Shown piece by piece: positions 1-6,615 of a stretch of DNA of 15,389 nt. A model generated the notes under the pieces. The model was not told the DNA's origin and searched no databases. It saw only the letters and a program-made list of their open reading frames with translations. The position numbers and the translations under genes were made by a program. The stretch is from a candidate division CSSED10-310 bacterium (GTDB lineage Bacteria > CSSED10-310 > JAFGDC01), in the NCBI GenBank assembly GCA_016932295.1, contig JAFGDC010000580.1, positions 1 to 15,389 on the forward strand, given 5' to 3'. Each line of letters opens with the position of its first letter. The first letter of the stretch is position 1.

Positions 1-580
1 ACAGCACCCTGGGAACCTCCAGTCCTCTGAATTCCCGCGGCCGGGTGTATTGCGGGTACTCCAGCAGCCCGTTCTGGAAAGATTCATCGGCCGTACCGTA
101 TTGCGCGCCAAGGGCTCCCGGCAGCAATCGCACCACTGCGTCCACCACCACCATGCAAGGGAGTTCCCCACCGGTCAACACATAGTCGCCGATCGATAGT
201 TCTTCCGCCACCACCAGTTCCCGGACCCGTTCATCGATCGCCTCGTAATGCCCGCAAAGAAACACCAGGTGCGCATATTCAGACAACCGCCTGGCGGCCG
301 CCTGGGTGAACGGAGTGCCCTGCGGCGACAACAACACCACATGTCCGCTTGCACCCGCCACTGTCTCGACGGCTCGGACCACCGGGTCGACCTTGAGCAC
401 CATCCCCGGACCACCGCCGAAGGGATAGTCATCCATCTGACGATGCCTGTCTTCGGCGAACCCGCGCATCTGCACAAGCTGCAGATCCACCAGTCCCGCA
501 TCGCGAGCACGCTTGATAATGCTATGTTCGAAAGGACCCTGGAACATCTCCGGAAACAGGGTCAGGATGTCAATCCGCAT
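1..580 (-). CDS. trmD: tRNA (guanine-N1-)-methyltransferase TrmD, 3' end cut by window edge
   Basis: TrmD methylates G37 at N1, next to the anticodon of tRNAs that read CNN codons, using S-adenosylmethionine; this prevents +1 frameshifting. I translated the open frame from the ATG at 578-580 to the window edge. It gives 193 residues without a stop, so the last 40-60 residues lie outside. It starts [13 protein letters not shown], as the family does. Visible family motifs are GGGPGMVL (about residues 59-66), [12 protein letters not shown], the knot/SAM-site stretch [13 protein letters not shown], then [17 protein letters not shown]. The usual HYEGIDER reads HYEAIDER, a mild change. The start overlaps the end of rimM by 11 nt, and a GAGG ribosome-binding site sits about 6 nt upstream inside rimM, implying coupled translation. 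The position after rimM is canonical. Identification is secure. Confidence 0.97.
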   Translation of the reverse strand, partial: MRIDILTLFPEMFQGPFEHSIIKRARDAGLVDLQLVQMRGFAEDRHRQMDDYPFGGGPGMVLKVDPVVRAVETVAGASGHVVLLSPQGTPFTQAAARRLSEYAHLVFLCGHYEAIDERVRELVVAEELSIGDYVLTGGELPCMVVVDAVVRLLPGALGAQYGTADESFQNGLLEYPQYTRPREFRGLEVPRVL

Positions 581-1112
581 TCGAATCCTCTGGCCATACA
601 TAGTGATCGGGCACCATGCCGGGAAGCGGCGTGACGACGATCACACGGTCCTTCAGGCGGACCTCCCGCACCACGTCATCGATGAATGGCAACAGTATCT
701 CGCCGTCCTCGATGGTGGTGACGAGCAGATCGCAAGTAGGCATACGCAGGATGTCCTCCACCCTGCCGACAGTTCTGCCATCCGGCAGTTGGAGTGCGCA
801 ATCGTCCAGGTCGATCCAGTAATAGTGATTCTCGGGAGGCGCCGGCAACTGGTCGCGGGGTACCCCCAGCCACAGCCCGGACAGTGTCGCCGCATCTTCC
901 GCCGTTTCGATGCCTGCGAATTTAATCAGCAGATGGTCGGTATGCTCAAGCACGTGCTCAATGCGTATGGAGCGCCGGCGCATCTTGCTGTCCAGCAGAT
1001 CGACCGATTCCAGGCGGGCGATACGTTCCGGAAAATCCGTTTCAGGATGACACCGCACTTCACCTTTCAATCCGTACGACTTCCCCAATCGACCCAGGAT
1101 CACATGCTGCAT
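570..1112 (-). CDS. rimM: 16S rRNA processing / 30S maturation factor RimM
   Basis: RimM is an assembly factor that binds protein uS19 and helps mature the 3' (head) domain of the 30S subunit. The 180-residue product has the usual family length. The N-terminal RimM barrel begins with [17 protein letters not shown] (residues 5-21), matching the family's 'GxIxxxHGLkGevkv' pattern. A C-terminal PRC-barrel follows, from about residue 96, with [15 protein letters not shown] and [12 protein letters not shown]. The ATG start has GAGG seven bases upstream. The gene lies between khpA and trmD, as in many bacteria, and its TGA overlaps the trmD start region. A hairpin that could attenuate transcription lies in the 129-nt gap upstream. 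The call rests on both sequence and context. Confidence 0.95.
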   Translation of the reverse strand: MQHVILGRLGKSYGLKGEVRCHPETDFPERIARLESVDLLDSKMRRRSIRIEHVLEHTDHLLIKFAGIETAEDAATLSGLWLGVPRDQLPAPPENHYYWIDLDDCALQLPDGRTVGRVEDILRMPTCDLLVTTIEDGEILLPFIDDVVREVRLKDRVIVVTPLPGMVPDHYVWPEDSNAD

Positions 1113-1199
1113 GGCTGTCCCTCACGATCCGCCGGCGGCCGGCGTAACCATTCATGCAAAACGGGTGCGAGGTTGGAAACCCCATGCACCCGCGATCAG

Positions 1200-1235
1200 A
1201 AAAATGCCCCCGGAGCCGCCGTCTCCGGCTCCAGG
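1200..1235 (-). terminator. Possible intrinsic terminator or attenuator between khpA and rimM
   Basis: Read on the minus strand about 7 nt after the khpA stop, there is a stem GGAGCCG/CGGCTCC (1226-1232 with 1212-1218). A T-G wobble and two G-C pairs (1233-1235 with 1209-1211) extend it to about 10 bp, with a 7-nt loop. It is followed by GGC-A and then five T residues (1204-1200). The T-run is short and offset by a few bases, so it may be a weak terminator that sets the ratio of rpsP-khpA to rimM-trmD transcripts, or simply an RNA processing structure. Confidence 0.35.
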
Positions 1236-1241
1236 CGTTCT

Positions 1242-1478
1242 CTACTCGTTTTCGATGATTTCCAGGACGACCCGCTTGTTTTCCCTCACCGCCGCGGCGT
1301 TGAGCAGGGTGCGCAGCGCGCGGATCGTGCGCCCGTTCTTGCCGATGATACGTCCGACATCGCCGGGATCCACGGCCAGATTGATGATCGTCGTCTTGCT
1401 GCCCGTTACTTCGTCCACGTGCACCTGGTCGGGGCACTCCACGAGCAGTTTACTGATTGATTCCACCATCGACTTCAC
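1242..1478 (-). CDS. khpA: KH-domain RNA-binding protein KhpA
   Basis: KhpA is a small type II KH-domain protein that binds RNA, usually as a partner of KhpB/EloR. It is linked to translation and, in Gram-positives, to cell elongation. The 78-residue product is nearly all KH domain. The GxxG nucleic-acid loop is GRIIGKNGRTIRA (about residues 42-54), preceded by the LAVDPGD strand/turn and followed by a helix and RVVLEIIENE. I chose the GTG start at 1476-1478 because AGGAGA lies seven bases upstream; the in-frame ATG three codons later lacks that spacing. The place between rpsP and rimM is the classic one (ylqC in Bacillus). The family is certain; the exact cellular role here is inferred. Confidence 0.92.
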   Translation of the reverse strand: MKSMVESISKLLVECPDQVHVDEVTGSKTTIINLAVDPGDVGRIIGKNGRTIRALRTLLNAAAVRENKRVVLEIIENE

Positions 1479-1522
1479 TGGTAGTTCTCCTGTTAAGGTT
1501 GATGCTAAGGGTGTATGAGGAC

Positions 1523-1774
1523 TCAGGGCTTGGGAAGTTCGATTCCATGCCGCTTGAGGACGCTGGCCACGGTTTCACTCGGCACCGCGCCCTTGGCGAG
1601 CCATTCCATCACTCGTTCCTTGTGCAGCTCAACGGTGGGCGGGTCCGCCTGGGGATTCATCCATCCCAGGTTTTCCAGCACCCGTCCGTCACGCTTGCCA
1701 CGGGAATCCACCGCCACCACGCGGTACCGCGGTAACTTCTTGGCTCCTAGTCTCTTCAATCGAATTTTAACCAC
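1523..1774 (-). CDS. rpsP: 30S ribosomal protein bS16
   Basis: bS16 is a small primary-binding protein of the 30S subunit. The 83-residue product starts (M)VKIRLKRLGAKKLPRYRVV and continues DSRGKRDGRVLENLGWMNPQ, the family's diagnostic N-terminal half, then a C-terminal helix EWLAKGAVPSETVASVLK. The reading frame stays open 25 codons further upstream to an ATG at 1849. The true start is almost certainly the GTG at 1772-1774: the product then begins exactly where bS16 proteins begin, and a perfect AGGAGG (1785-1790) lies ten bases upstream. It follows ffh after 139 nt that contain a promoter and a structured leader. First gene of the rpsP-khpA-rimM-trmD run. Confidence 0.97.
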   Translation of the reverse strand: MVKIRLKRLGAKKLPRYRVVAVDSRGKRDGRVLENLGWMNPQADPPTVELHKERVMEWLAKGAVPSETVASVLKRHGIELPKP

Positions 1775-1903
1775 TGTTCGTGTCCCTCCTGGACGAGAAA
1801 CTCTCGGTTTCTGGTTGGGGTCCGTAACCACGGATATCTGGTCGGACAAGATGGGCCACCGCCAGCGTTCCCTCTCGTCCTCGGTTCGTGGTTTGTTGCA
1901 CGC
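1775..1903 (-). promoter_or_regulatory. rpsP 5' leader with small hairpins
   Basis: If transcription starts about 7 nt after the -10 at 1904-1909, the rpsP mRNA has a leader of about 120 nt. Two simple hairpins are visible: a 5-bp stem (1830-1834 with 1821-1825, 4-nt loop) and a 6-bp stem (1807-1812 with 1796-1801, 5-nt loop). The second ends just before the AGGAGG ribosome-binding site. A regulatory role, for instance feedback by a ribosomal protein, is inference. I recognise no known riboswitch or leader family. Confidence 0.25.
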
Positions 1904-1912
1904 ATTATAACA
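1904..1912 (-). promoter_or_regulatory. Extended -10 promoter for rpsP
   Basis: On the minus strand, TGT immediately precedes a perfect TATAAT, making an extended -10 element that begins only 1 nt after the ffh stop codon. No good -35 is seen within ffh at 16-18 nt spacing, which is tolerable for TGn promoters. This would give rpsP and the genes after it transcription independent of ffh. Confidence 0.55.
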
Positions 1913-1913
1913 C

Positions 1914-3260
1914 TCACATGAACGGGAAGCCGCGCTTACCGAACATTTTCTTCATCTTCCCCGTCTGCAGCTGCTGCATGTCCCGCATCATCTTCCGCGT
2001 TTGCACGAACTGCTTGATCAGACGGTTCACATCCGCCACCGACGTGCCGCTGCCCTTGGCGATGCGGCGCCGCCGACTGCCATGAATAACATTGTGATCC
2101 CTGCGCTCGGACTGCGTCATGGAGTTGATGATCGCCTCGATTTTCTTCAGATCTTTCTCCGGCTCCATGCCACTCATTCCACCCAGGGCATTCCGCATAC
2201 CGGGAATCATGCCCATGATCTGCTCCAGCGGTCCCATGCTCCGCACGCGCTGTAACTGATCACGGAAGTCCTCCAGGGTAAACTCCTTCTCCCGTATCTT
2301 GCGCTGCAACTCGATGGCACTCTCCCTGGAAATGGCCGCTTCCGCTTTCTCGATAAGCGACAGCACATCACCCATACCCAGGATGCGTGATGCCATGCGA
2401 TCGGGATGAAACGGCTCAAGAGGATCCAGTTTCTCCCCCACGCCGAGGAACTTGATGGGTTTACCAGTCACCGCCTTGATCGAGATGGCGGCTCCGCCAC
2501 GCGCATCGCTGTCCATCTTGGTCAGGATCACACCGCTGATCCCCAGTTCGGCGTTGAACCGCTCCGCGCTGTTCACCGCATCCTGGCCGGTCATGGCATC
2601 AGCAACGAACAGCAGTTCGTGTGGATTGGTCTTGGCCTTGATCTCGGTGAGTTCACGCATGAGCCGCTCATCGATGTGCAGCCGACCGGCAGTATCAAGG
2701 ATCACTATGTCCTTGCCGCTGGTCCTGGCACGGTCCACCGCCATGGTAGTGATCTTGACCGGACTCATGGTGGGAGGCATGGCGAACACCTCCACGCCGA
2801 CCTGTGTTCCGAGTGTCTTAAGCTGATCGATAGCCGCAGGCCGATAGATATCCGCCGCCACCAGCATGACATCCTTGCCATCCTTCTTGAAGGATTTTGC
2901 CAGCTTGGCACAGGACGTTGTCTTGCCAGAACCCTGCAGACCCACCATCATGATGATGGTCGGCGGCCGCGCCGCCAATTTGATAGGTTCGGCCTTGTCC
3001 CCCAACAGCGCCGCCAACTCCTCGTTGACGATCTTTATGACCTGCTGGCCCGGAGTCAGGCTCTTCATCACCTCGGTGCCAACGGCACGCGCCTTGACCC
3101 GGTTGACGAAATTCTTGACCACCATCAGGTTGACATCGGCCTCAAGCAGGGCCATGCGGACTTCGCGCAGGGCTTCGGTGATGTTCTTTTCCGTCAAGCG
3201 GGTCTGCCCGCGTAACTTCTTGAATGCACCCTGCAATCGATCCGCCAAGCTATCGAACAT
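1914..3260 (-). CDS. ffh: Signal recognition particle GTPase Ffh (SRP54)
   Basis: Ffh binds 4.5S RNA and signal sequences on ribosomes, then docks with FtsY to deliver membrane proteins to SecYEG. The 448-residue product has the usual length and order. It has an N domain (1-95), then a G domain with the Walker A/P-loop GLQGSGKTT (about 107-115), ADIYRPAA (136-143), DTAGR (189-193) and TKMD (248-251). The methionine-rich M domain starts at about 297. It contains the RNA-binding stretch SRRRRIAKGSG (395-405) and the finger-loop methionines MGPLEQIMGMIPGM. The ATG start has GGAGG ten bases upstream. The C-terminus KKMFGKRGFPFM is short. A TTGACA-type promoter lies upstream, and rpsP follows in the usual order. 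Secure. Confidence 0.98.
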   Translation of the reverse strand: MFDSLADRLQGAFKKLRGQTRLTEKNITEALREVRMALLEADVNLMVVKNFVNRVKARAVGTEVMKSLTPGQQVIKIVNEELAALLGDKAEPIKLAARPPTIIMMVGLQGSGKTTSCAKLAKSFKKDGKDVMLVAADIYRPAAIDQLKTLGTQVGVEVFAMPPTMSPVKITTMAVDRARTSGKDIVILDTAGRLHIDERLMRELTEIKAKTNPHELLFVADAMTGQDAVNSAERFNAELGISGVILTKMDSDARGGAAISIKAVTGKPIKFLGVGEKLDPLEPFHPDRMASRILGMGDVLSLIEKAEAAISRESAIELQRKIREKEFTLEDFRDQLQRVRSMGPLEQIMGMIPGMRNALGGMSGMEPEKDLKKIEAIINSMTQSERRDHNVIHGSRRRRIAKGSGTSVADVNRLIKQFVQTRKMMRDMQQLQTGKMKKMFGKRGFPFM

Positions 3261-3308
3261 CGGTGGTAAACCTCCAATCCCCGCAGAAATCCCGCCGATA
3301 ACCCACCT

Positions 3309-3338
3309 TTTTTAGCATCTGCCAGTAAGTCGTGTCAA
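3309..3338 (-). promoter_or_regulatory. Likely sigma-70-type promoter for ffh
   Basis: On the minus strand a perfect TTGACA (3333-3338) is followed, after 18 nt, by TAAAAA (3309-3314), a 4/6 match to TATAAT. This places a start near 3302, about 40 nt before the ffh ATG. It is the best promoter-like match in the gap upstream of ffh. Confidence 0.5.
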
Positions 3339-4062
3339 GGAGTGTCAGCAAAAAGGAACTACCATGCAGGTCGCCAGTCCCGACCGGACAAGGCTCGTTC
3401 AACTGGAGTCTCCCCACTGCCGACGGGGTCGCCCAGTCGATTTCATCGGATCACCCCGAATAGTGCCAAGTATCCAGTCGAAATGTCCCCGACCGCTACC
3501 ACGGTTGCCGGATCGACCCTGGCGGCGTACCAGCATCATCGAAAGCTGCTGAAGGATACATCTATCTGATTCATCGGAAACTCGCTGGCCACCACATGCT
3601 CTCACCATTACCCCTTACCAGGGGAGAATCCGGAGTAGTTCTCCCGGAAGCATGGACAGGACCGCTGGTCGCTCGAGCACAGGTACCAACCGCTCGCCAG
3701 GCACACATCGGTCACCGCGACCGATTCGGCATCGAACCGCGTATCCATCGAATTGCACACATCGAGCAGTACCGTCATCGCACTTCTCACCTGAAGTGTT
3801 TGATGATGTCCGGACAGCCCGATGCAGAGCCACGGCTTCTCGAGCCATTGTGGGGTAGCATCCCGTATGGAAAGACGGCACTCGACCTGGTATGCGCAAC
3901 GCGTCAGGGCCGCTCCTCCGTTTCAATCCATCCGCTGAATGCATGGCACCAGTGATGCGCTGACAACCTATACCACGAGAATCCTTCATAAATGGCGAAT
4001 ACCAGTGTTTCCACTTCCCACCGGTCACGCCATTCCAGGCATCGCACCGCAAGTCCGCTGGT
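3339..4062. other. 724-bp stretch without a recognisable gene; short competing reading frames
   Basis: I recognise no protein or RNA family here. Several overlapping frames are open on both strands, as expected at this GC content. Three minus-strand frames interlock. A GTG-started 47-residue frame (3904-4047) ends in a TGA inside a CTGA sequence. The next frame is open from 3922 to a TAA at 3608. An ATG overlaps that TAA (TAATG) and opens a 69-residue frame (3399-3608). This may be a decayed gene, tiny coupled genes, or coincidence. A perfect inverted repeat of 7 bp (3622-3628 with 3639-3645) is also present. No tRNA cloverleaf, insertion-sequence ends or CRISPR repeats were seen. Confidence 0.5.
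3608..3778 (-). CDS. Possible small cysteine-rich protein (56 aa), unrecognised
   Basis: From the ATG at 3776-3778 the minus strand encodes 56 residues with five cysteines, including a clustered LCSSDQRSCPCF near the C-terminus. Support for coding is an AGGTGA ribosome-binding site about 8 nt upstream and a third-codon-position GC of about 76%, which looks like the real genes around it. The same frame is open further upstream to 3922. There, a GGAGGA sits about 7 nt before a CTG (3905-3907), so a 99-residue form with a rare CTG start, or a frameshifted larger gene, is possible. No homolog family is recognised, and plus-strand and other-frame ORFs overlap it. Treat as a hypothesis. Confidence 0.25.
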   Translation of the reverse strand: MTVLLDVCNSMDTRFDAESVAVTDVCLASGWYLCSSDQRSCPCFRENYSGFSPGKG

Positions 4063-5526
4063 TCAATCCCCGCCAAGCGCTGCCACAGCGCTGTCCAGAC
4101 ATGCGTTCGTGAACAGCTCCCCGGCTTCCGGACCGAAGAAGCAACCCACGCTCTCATAACCCCCGTTCCAATACTCTTCAGCCGTCACCACGTAGGACTT
4201 GTGATGATCCGCGCAAGCGAAAATCATCGGTTCCGCCATACCAAGATCCTGGATTTCCTGCTGGATGATGCGGCCGACCGGAGTGATCGGTTCGCCCGGG
4301 AAAGAAACCAGCGGCTGATCGGCGATGATGAAGGTCTGGAACAGGGCTTCGGGGAACAGCAGACCTGTCAGGGGTAGTGTCCAATCAAGCGGCAGCCATT
4401 CCACCACCAATCCAGGTCGCGCATAGGGCTCCGGCAGTGCCCGCAGGATAGTGCCGTACGCCAGCGTACCATCCTCCACAGTCTCGATTTGCGGCCACAG
4501 CTCCATGATGTCCGCCGCCAGCAATTCGCCGGTTTCCGCCATGCCGCTCCAGCCGCCGCGCTGAGGCGCCACATCACCTTCGATCCCATTGGCGAAAAGC
4601 ACCACCGCTTCGCCACCCAGATGATCCGCCAGACACCGCCGTATGGCCCCCGGCGCATCACCGGTACAAAGCATATTGTGACCACCCAGGCAGGTGCCGT
4701 GAATCGCGAAATTAACGAGCGCCGCCAGCGGTTGCCCCGTCCCCGCGTCGTCCACCCGAAGCACCCGTACCACCTCGTCCCAGTCAGCACCATCCCGGCG
4801 GTTGTAGGTCAATCCATCGGTCAGTGCCGATCCGAATCCGAGCGCCGCCGGCCGCATTGCATCATACGCCTGGCGCACCATCGCTTCCAACCGATCCACC
4901 AGGAAATCCCGCATTTCAGCAACGTACAAATCCGCCGTCACCAACTGCCACAACGGCTCTATGGTCATGGCGCCGGGACCGCTGTGCGTGTGCGTCGCGA
5001 AGACCATCAAGTTCTCCACCCCTATCCCCAGATCGGACACACGCTGGGCGAGCGCTTCATGCACGTCACCGGGGATGGCCACGAGGTCCGCGGACACAAG
5101 ACAGATGTCACTGGCCCCATCGGAAAGTACCAACGCTTGAGCGCCAAGCCGATCATGAGCGCCCTGGTTCGGTGAATAGATCGTTGCATATCCAAAAGGA
5201 TCATCCGTGACATCCGGCATGGTCTCCAGGGCAAAACGGCCGTCGAAATAACCGGCCAGCGGACAACCCAACGGGGGTGTGATGTCAGCTTCAGCAGCGC
5301 CGGCGGCGAACGCGCCGCGGGTCAATTCGCGCGTTGAAACCCAGCGCTGCTCCAGCACACCGACCGGCGCTGAAGTCGTCACCCAGTCAGCCCCCGGCAA
5401 TTCCCCGGCATTGACCAGGAGATCCATCAGCAGATCCGGATCGGTACCTTGCAGCTCAAGCGCCAGACCGATCCGCACCGACAGAAGGACGAACACGCAC
5501 GACAACAAACAGTTCCTGATACTCAT
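4063..5526 (-). CDS. Secreted neutral/alkaline ceramidase-superfamily protein, catalytic Ser position Ala
   Basis: This resembles the zinc-dependent catalytic domain of neutral ceramidases, which hydrolyse the amide bond of ceramide. The product (487 aa) starts with a signal peptide: Arg at 4, a hydrophobic core at about 6-22, then LALELQ. Family motifs are GAAEADITPPLGCPLAGY (76-93), ATHTHSGPG (177-185, zinc histidines), NFAIHGT (272-278), PGE (410-412, zinc Glu) and TAEEYWNGGYESV...FFGPEAGE (448-470). The GDVSPN-type motif carrying the nucleophilic Ser of known ceramidases reads GDVAPQ here (317-322). The C-terminal Ig-like domain of the roughly 670-aa enzymes is absent. So the fold is assignable, but ceramidase activity is doubtful. 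I chose the ATG at 5524-5526 over an in-frame GTG four codons upstream because GGAGGG lies directly before it. It is divergent from the membrane-protein gene at 5748. Confidence 0.8.
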   Translation of the reverse strand: MSIRNCLLSCVFVLLSVRIGLALELQGTDPDLLMDLLVNAGELPGADWVTTSAPVGVLEQRWVSTRELTRGAFAAGAAEADITPPLGCPLAGYFDGRFALETMPDVTDDPFGYATIYSPNQGAHDRLGAQALVLSDGASDICLVSADLVAIPGDVHEALAQRVSDLGIGVENLMVFATHTHSGPGAMTIEPLWQLVTADLYVAEMRDFLVDRLEAMVRQAYDAMRPAALGFGSALTDGLTYNRRDGADWDEVVRVLRVDDAGTGQPLAALVNFAIHGTCLGGHNMLCTGDAPGAIRRCLADHLGGEAVVLFANGIEGDVAPQRGGWSGMAETGELLAADIMELWPQIETVEDGTLAYGTILRALPEPYARPGLVVEWLPLDWTLPLTGLLFPEALFQTFIIADQPLVSFPGEPITPVGRIIQQEIQDLGMAEPMIFACADHHKSYVVTAEEYWNGGYESVGCFFGPEAGELFTNACLDSAVAALGGD

Positions 5527-5544
5527 TTTTCCCTCCACATCCCG

Positions 5545-5573
5545 ACTTTACCCGAGCATCCATTCAATGTGAA
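5545..5573 (-). promoter_or_regulatory. Possible promoter for the ceramidase-like gene
   Basis: On the minus strand TTCACA (5568-5573, 5/6 match to -35) and TAAAGT (5545-5550, 4/6 match to -10) are separated by exactly 17 nt. The predicted start is about 12 nt upstream of the chosen ATG, just ahead of the GGAGGG ribosome-binding site. The leader would be very short, so the assignment is tentative. Confidence 0.35.
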
Positions 5574-5681
5574 GAACAAACCATCGAGACACCCGCACCG
5601 CCCTCGCCACGGTGCGCGCCGGCACGCACATCCCCGGCAATCGGAACAGCCTTCACGGGTGAAGTGGAACAGTCATCATGG

Positions 5682-5693
5682 TATAGTTATAAA
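5682..5693 (+). promoter_or_regulatory. Possible -10 region(s) for the plus-strand membrane protein gene
   Basis: Within the 221-nt divergent intergenic region, the plus strand has TGG followed by TATAGT (5682-5687, an extended -10), with TATAAA (5688-5693) abutting it. Neither has a strong -35 at the right distance. Either would start transcription about 50 nt before the ATG at 5748. The rest of the divergent region holds no other feature I can name. Confidence 0.35.
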
Positions 5694-5747
5694 TCAGGAT
5701 CGAAACCGGTCAGAGGAATCGACCGGCCCCCCGCGCAAGGAGTCTGT

Positions 5748-6602
5748 ATGAGTTTCCATGAAATACAAATGAAATCCGGCCGGGACCGCAATCAGAATCG
5801 TGTCTACATCATTCCCCGATCGAAGGATCCAACGGATGTGGCCATCATCACCACCATGGACGAGGAAGAACTGCTGCGCCGGGGAATCAAAGGCGAAATC
5901 GTATTCCACAGCTTCGAGCCGAGCCGCGCCGAGATGGAAACCCGCGTGAAGGAATTCTTGAAAGCACGTTTCAGGCAGGTGTTGAAGGACAACCGTGATC
6001 ATTACAGGAAACTCAAGCTCGCCTTGCTGATCCCGCCCGTCCTCGCGCTCCTGTTCATTTTCTCCGGCTTCTTCGATGATATCCTCATCGACCTGGCAGT
6101 GGTGGCGTTCTTCCTGTTCCTCCATCGCGCGGAACTCAGGGAACGAAGCAATATCAACCGGATCGAAGCCAGCATCCAGGCTTTAACAGTTCAGGAGAAC
6201 CCGCTCCTCACCGCTATCTATGCATCATTTCAGGAACTGGACGGTGATGCGTTCGAACTGCCGGATCTGGACACCATCAAGGAACAGATGCCTGATTCGG
6301 ATATTGCGGATACCCTGGAAGCTATCGGCAGCTTCCTCCACATGGGCCGCATCCGCACCCTACAACGCCAGCTTGCGCAACTGGACACCGCCTACTCATA
6401 CGCCAACGGCGTGCGCCGGATGGGGCTCTACCTGCTGCGCACCGTCCGTACCTGGCAACTCCGCGCCGAACAGAAGAGGATCCGGACGAGTATCGGCTTC
6501 CGTCCCGGTTTCAGGGACGTCTATGAAATTCTTCTGGAAGACGGTCGCCAGGAATATGTGTCATTGATGCGCCGGTCAACCGGTGACGGTCCGGAGCGCT
6601 GA
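5748..6602 (+). CDS. Unrecognised membrane-hairpin protein (284 aa)
   Basis: I do not recognise this family. The N-terminal part (about 1-88) is charged and probably soluble, with RVYIIPRS, a predicted acidic DEEELL turn and a basic helix up to about 90. Two adjacent hydrophobic segments (about 91-108 and 110-126), joined by an acidic FFDD turn, suggest a membrane hairpin with both ends in the cytoplasm. The C-terminal half (128-284) is rich in charged, probably helical sequence with many Arg and Gln. There is no signal peptide. The ATG at 5748 is preceded by AAGGAG five bases upstream; an in-frame ATG at 5664 lacks such a site and would fall before the likely promoter. It is the only convincing plus-strand gene, divergent from the ceramidase-like gene and ending 13 nt from the convergent phosphatase gene. 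Confidence 0.8.
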   Translation: MSFHEIQMKSGRDRNQNRVYIIPRSKDPTDVAIITTMDEEELLRRGIKGEIVFHSFEPSRAEMETRVKEFLKARFRQVLKDNRDHYRKLKLALLIPPVLALLFIFSGFFDDILIDLAVVAFFLFLHRAELRERSNINRIEASIQALTVQENPLLTAIYASFQELDGDAFELPDLDTIKEQMPDSDIADTLEAIGSFLHMGRIRTLQRQLAQLDTAYSYANGVRRMGLYLLRTVRTWQLRAEQKRIRTSIGFRPGFRDVYEILLEDGRQEYVSLMRRSTGDGPER

Positions 6603-6615
6603 GCACCGCCGCCTG

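Noticed and set aside
513..1460. 315-codon open frame on the plus strand
   Set aside because: It is antisense to trmD, rimM and khpA, all secure by motif. No ribosome-binding site or recognisable domain.
3350..3385. Possible terminator (5-bp stem 3369-3373/3381-3385 and T-run 3350-3354 on the minus strand) ahead of ffh
   Set aside because: The T-run lies 14 nt beyond the stem and the stem is only 5 bp, so it does not fit an intrinsic terminator.
3364..3552. 62-codon plus-strand frame with AAGGA upstream of its ATG
   Set aside because: The Arg/Pro-rich translation looks like noncoding GC-rich sequence, and nothing else supports it. The AAGGA alone is not enough.
3622..3645. 7-bp perfect inverted repeat in the gene-poor gap
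   Set aside because: No T-run follows on either strand and it has no second copy that I can see, so neither terminator nor mobile-element end can be supported.
4038..4076. tRNA-like T-arm sequence (GGTTCAATCCCC on the plus strand)
   Set aside because: The flanking bases cannot form a 5-bp T-stem or an acceptor stem, and no anticodon arm can be drawn. It overlaps the ceramidase-like stop codon.
3615..4157. 180-codon minus-strand open frame running from inside the ceramidase-like gene into the gap
   Set aside because: Its first 30 or so codons overlap the real ceramidase-like gene in another frame, there is no ribosome-binding site, and the translation resembles nothing known. It is mentioned only because it competes with the small frames discussed above.
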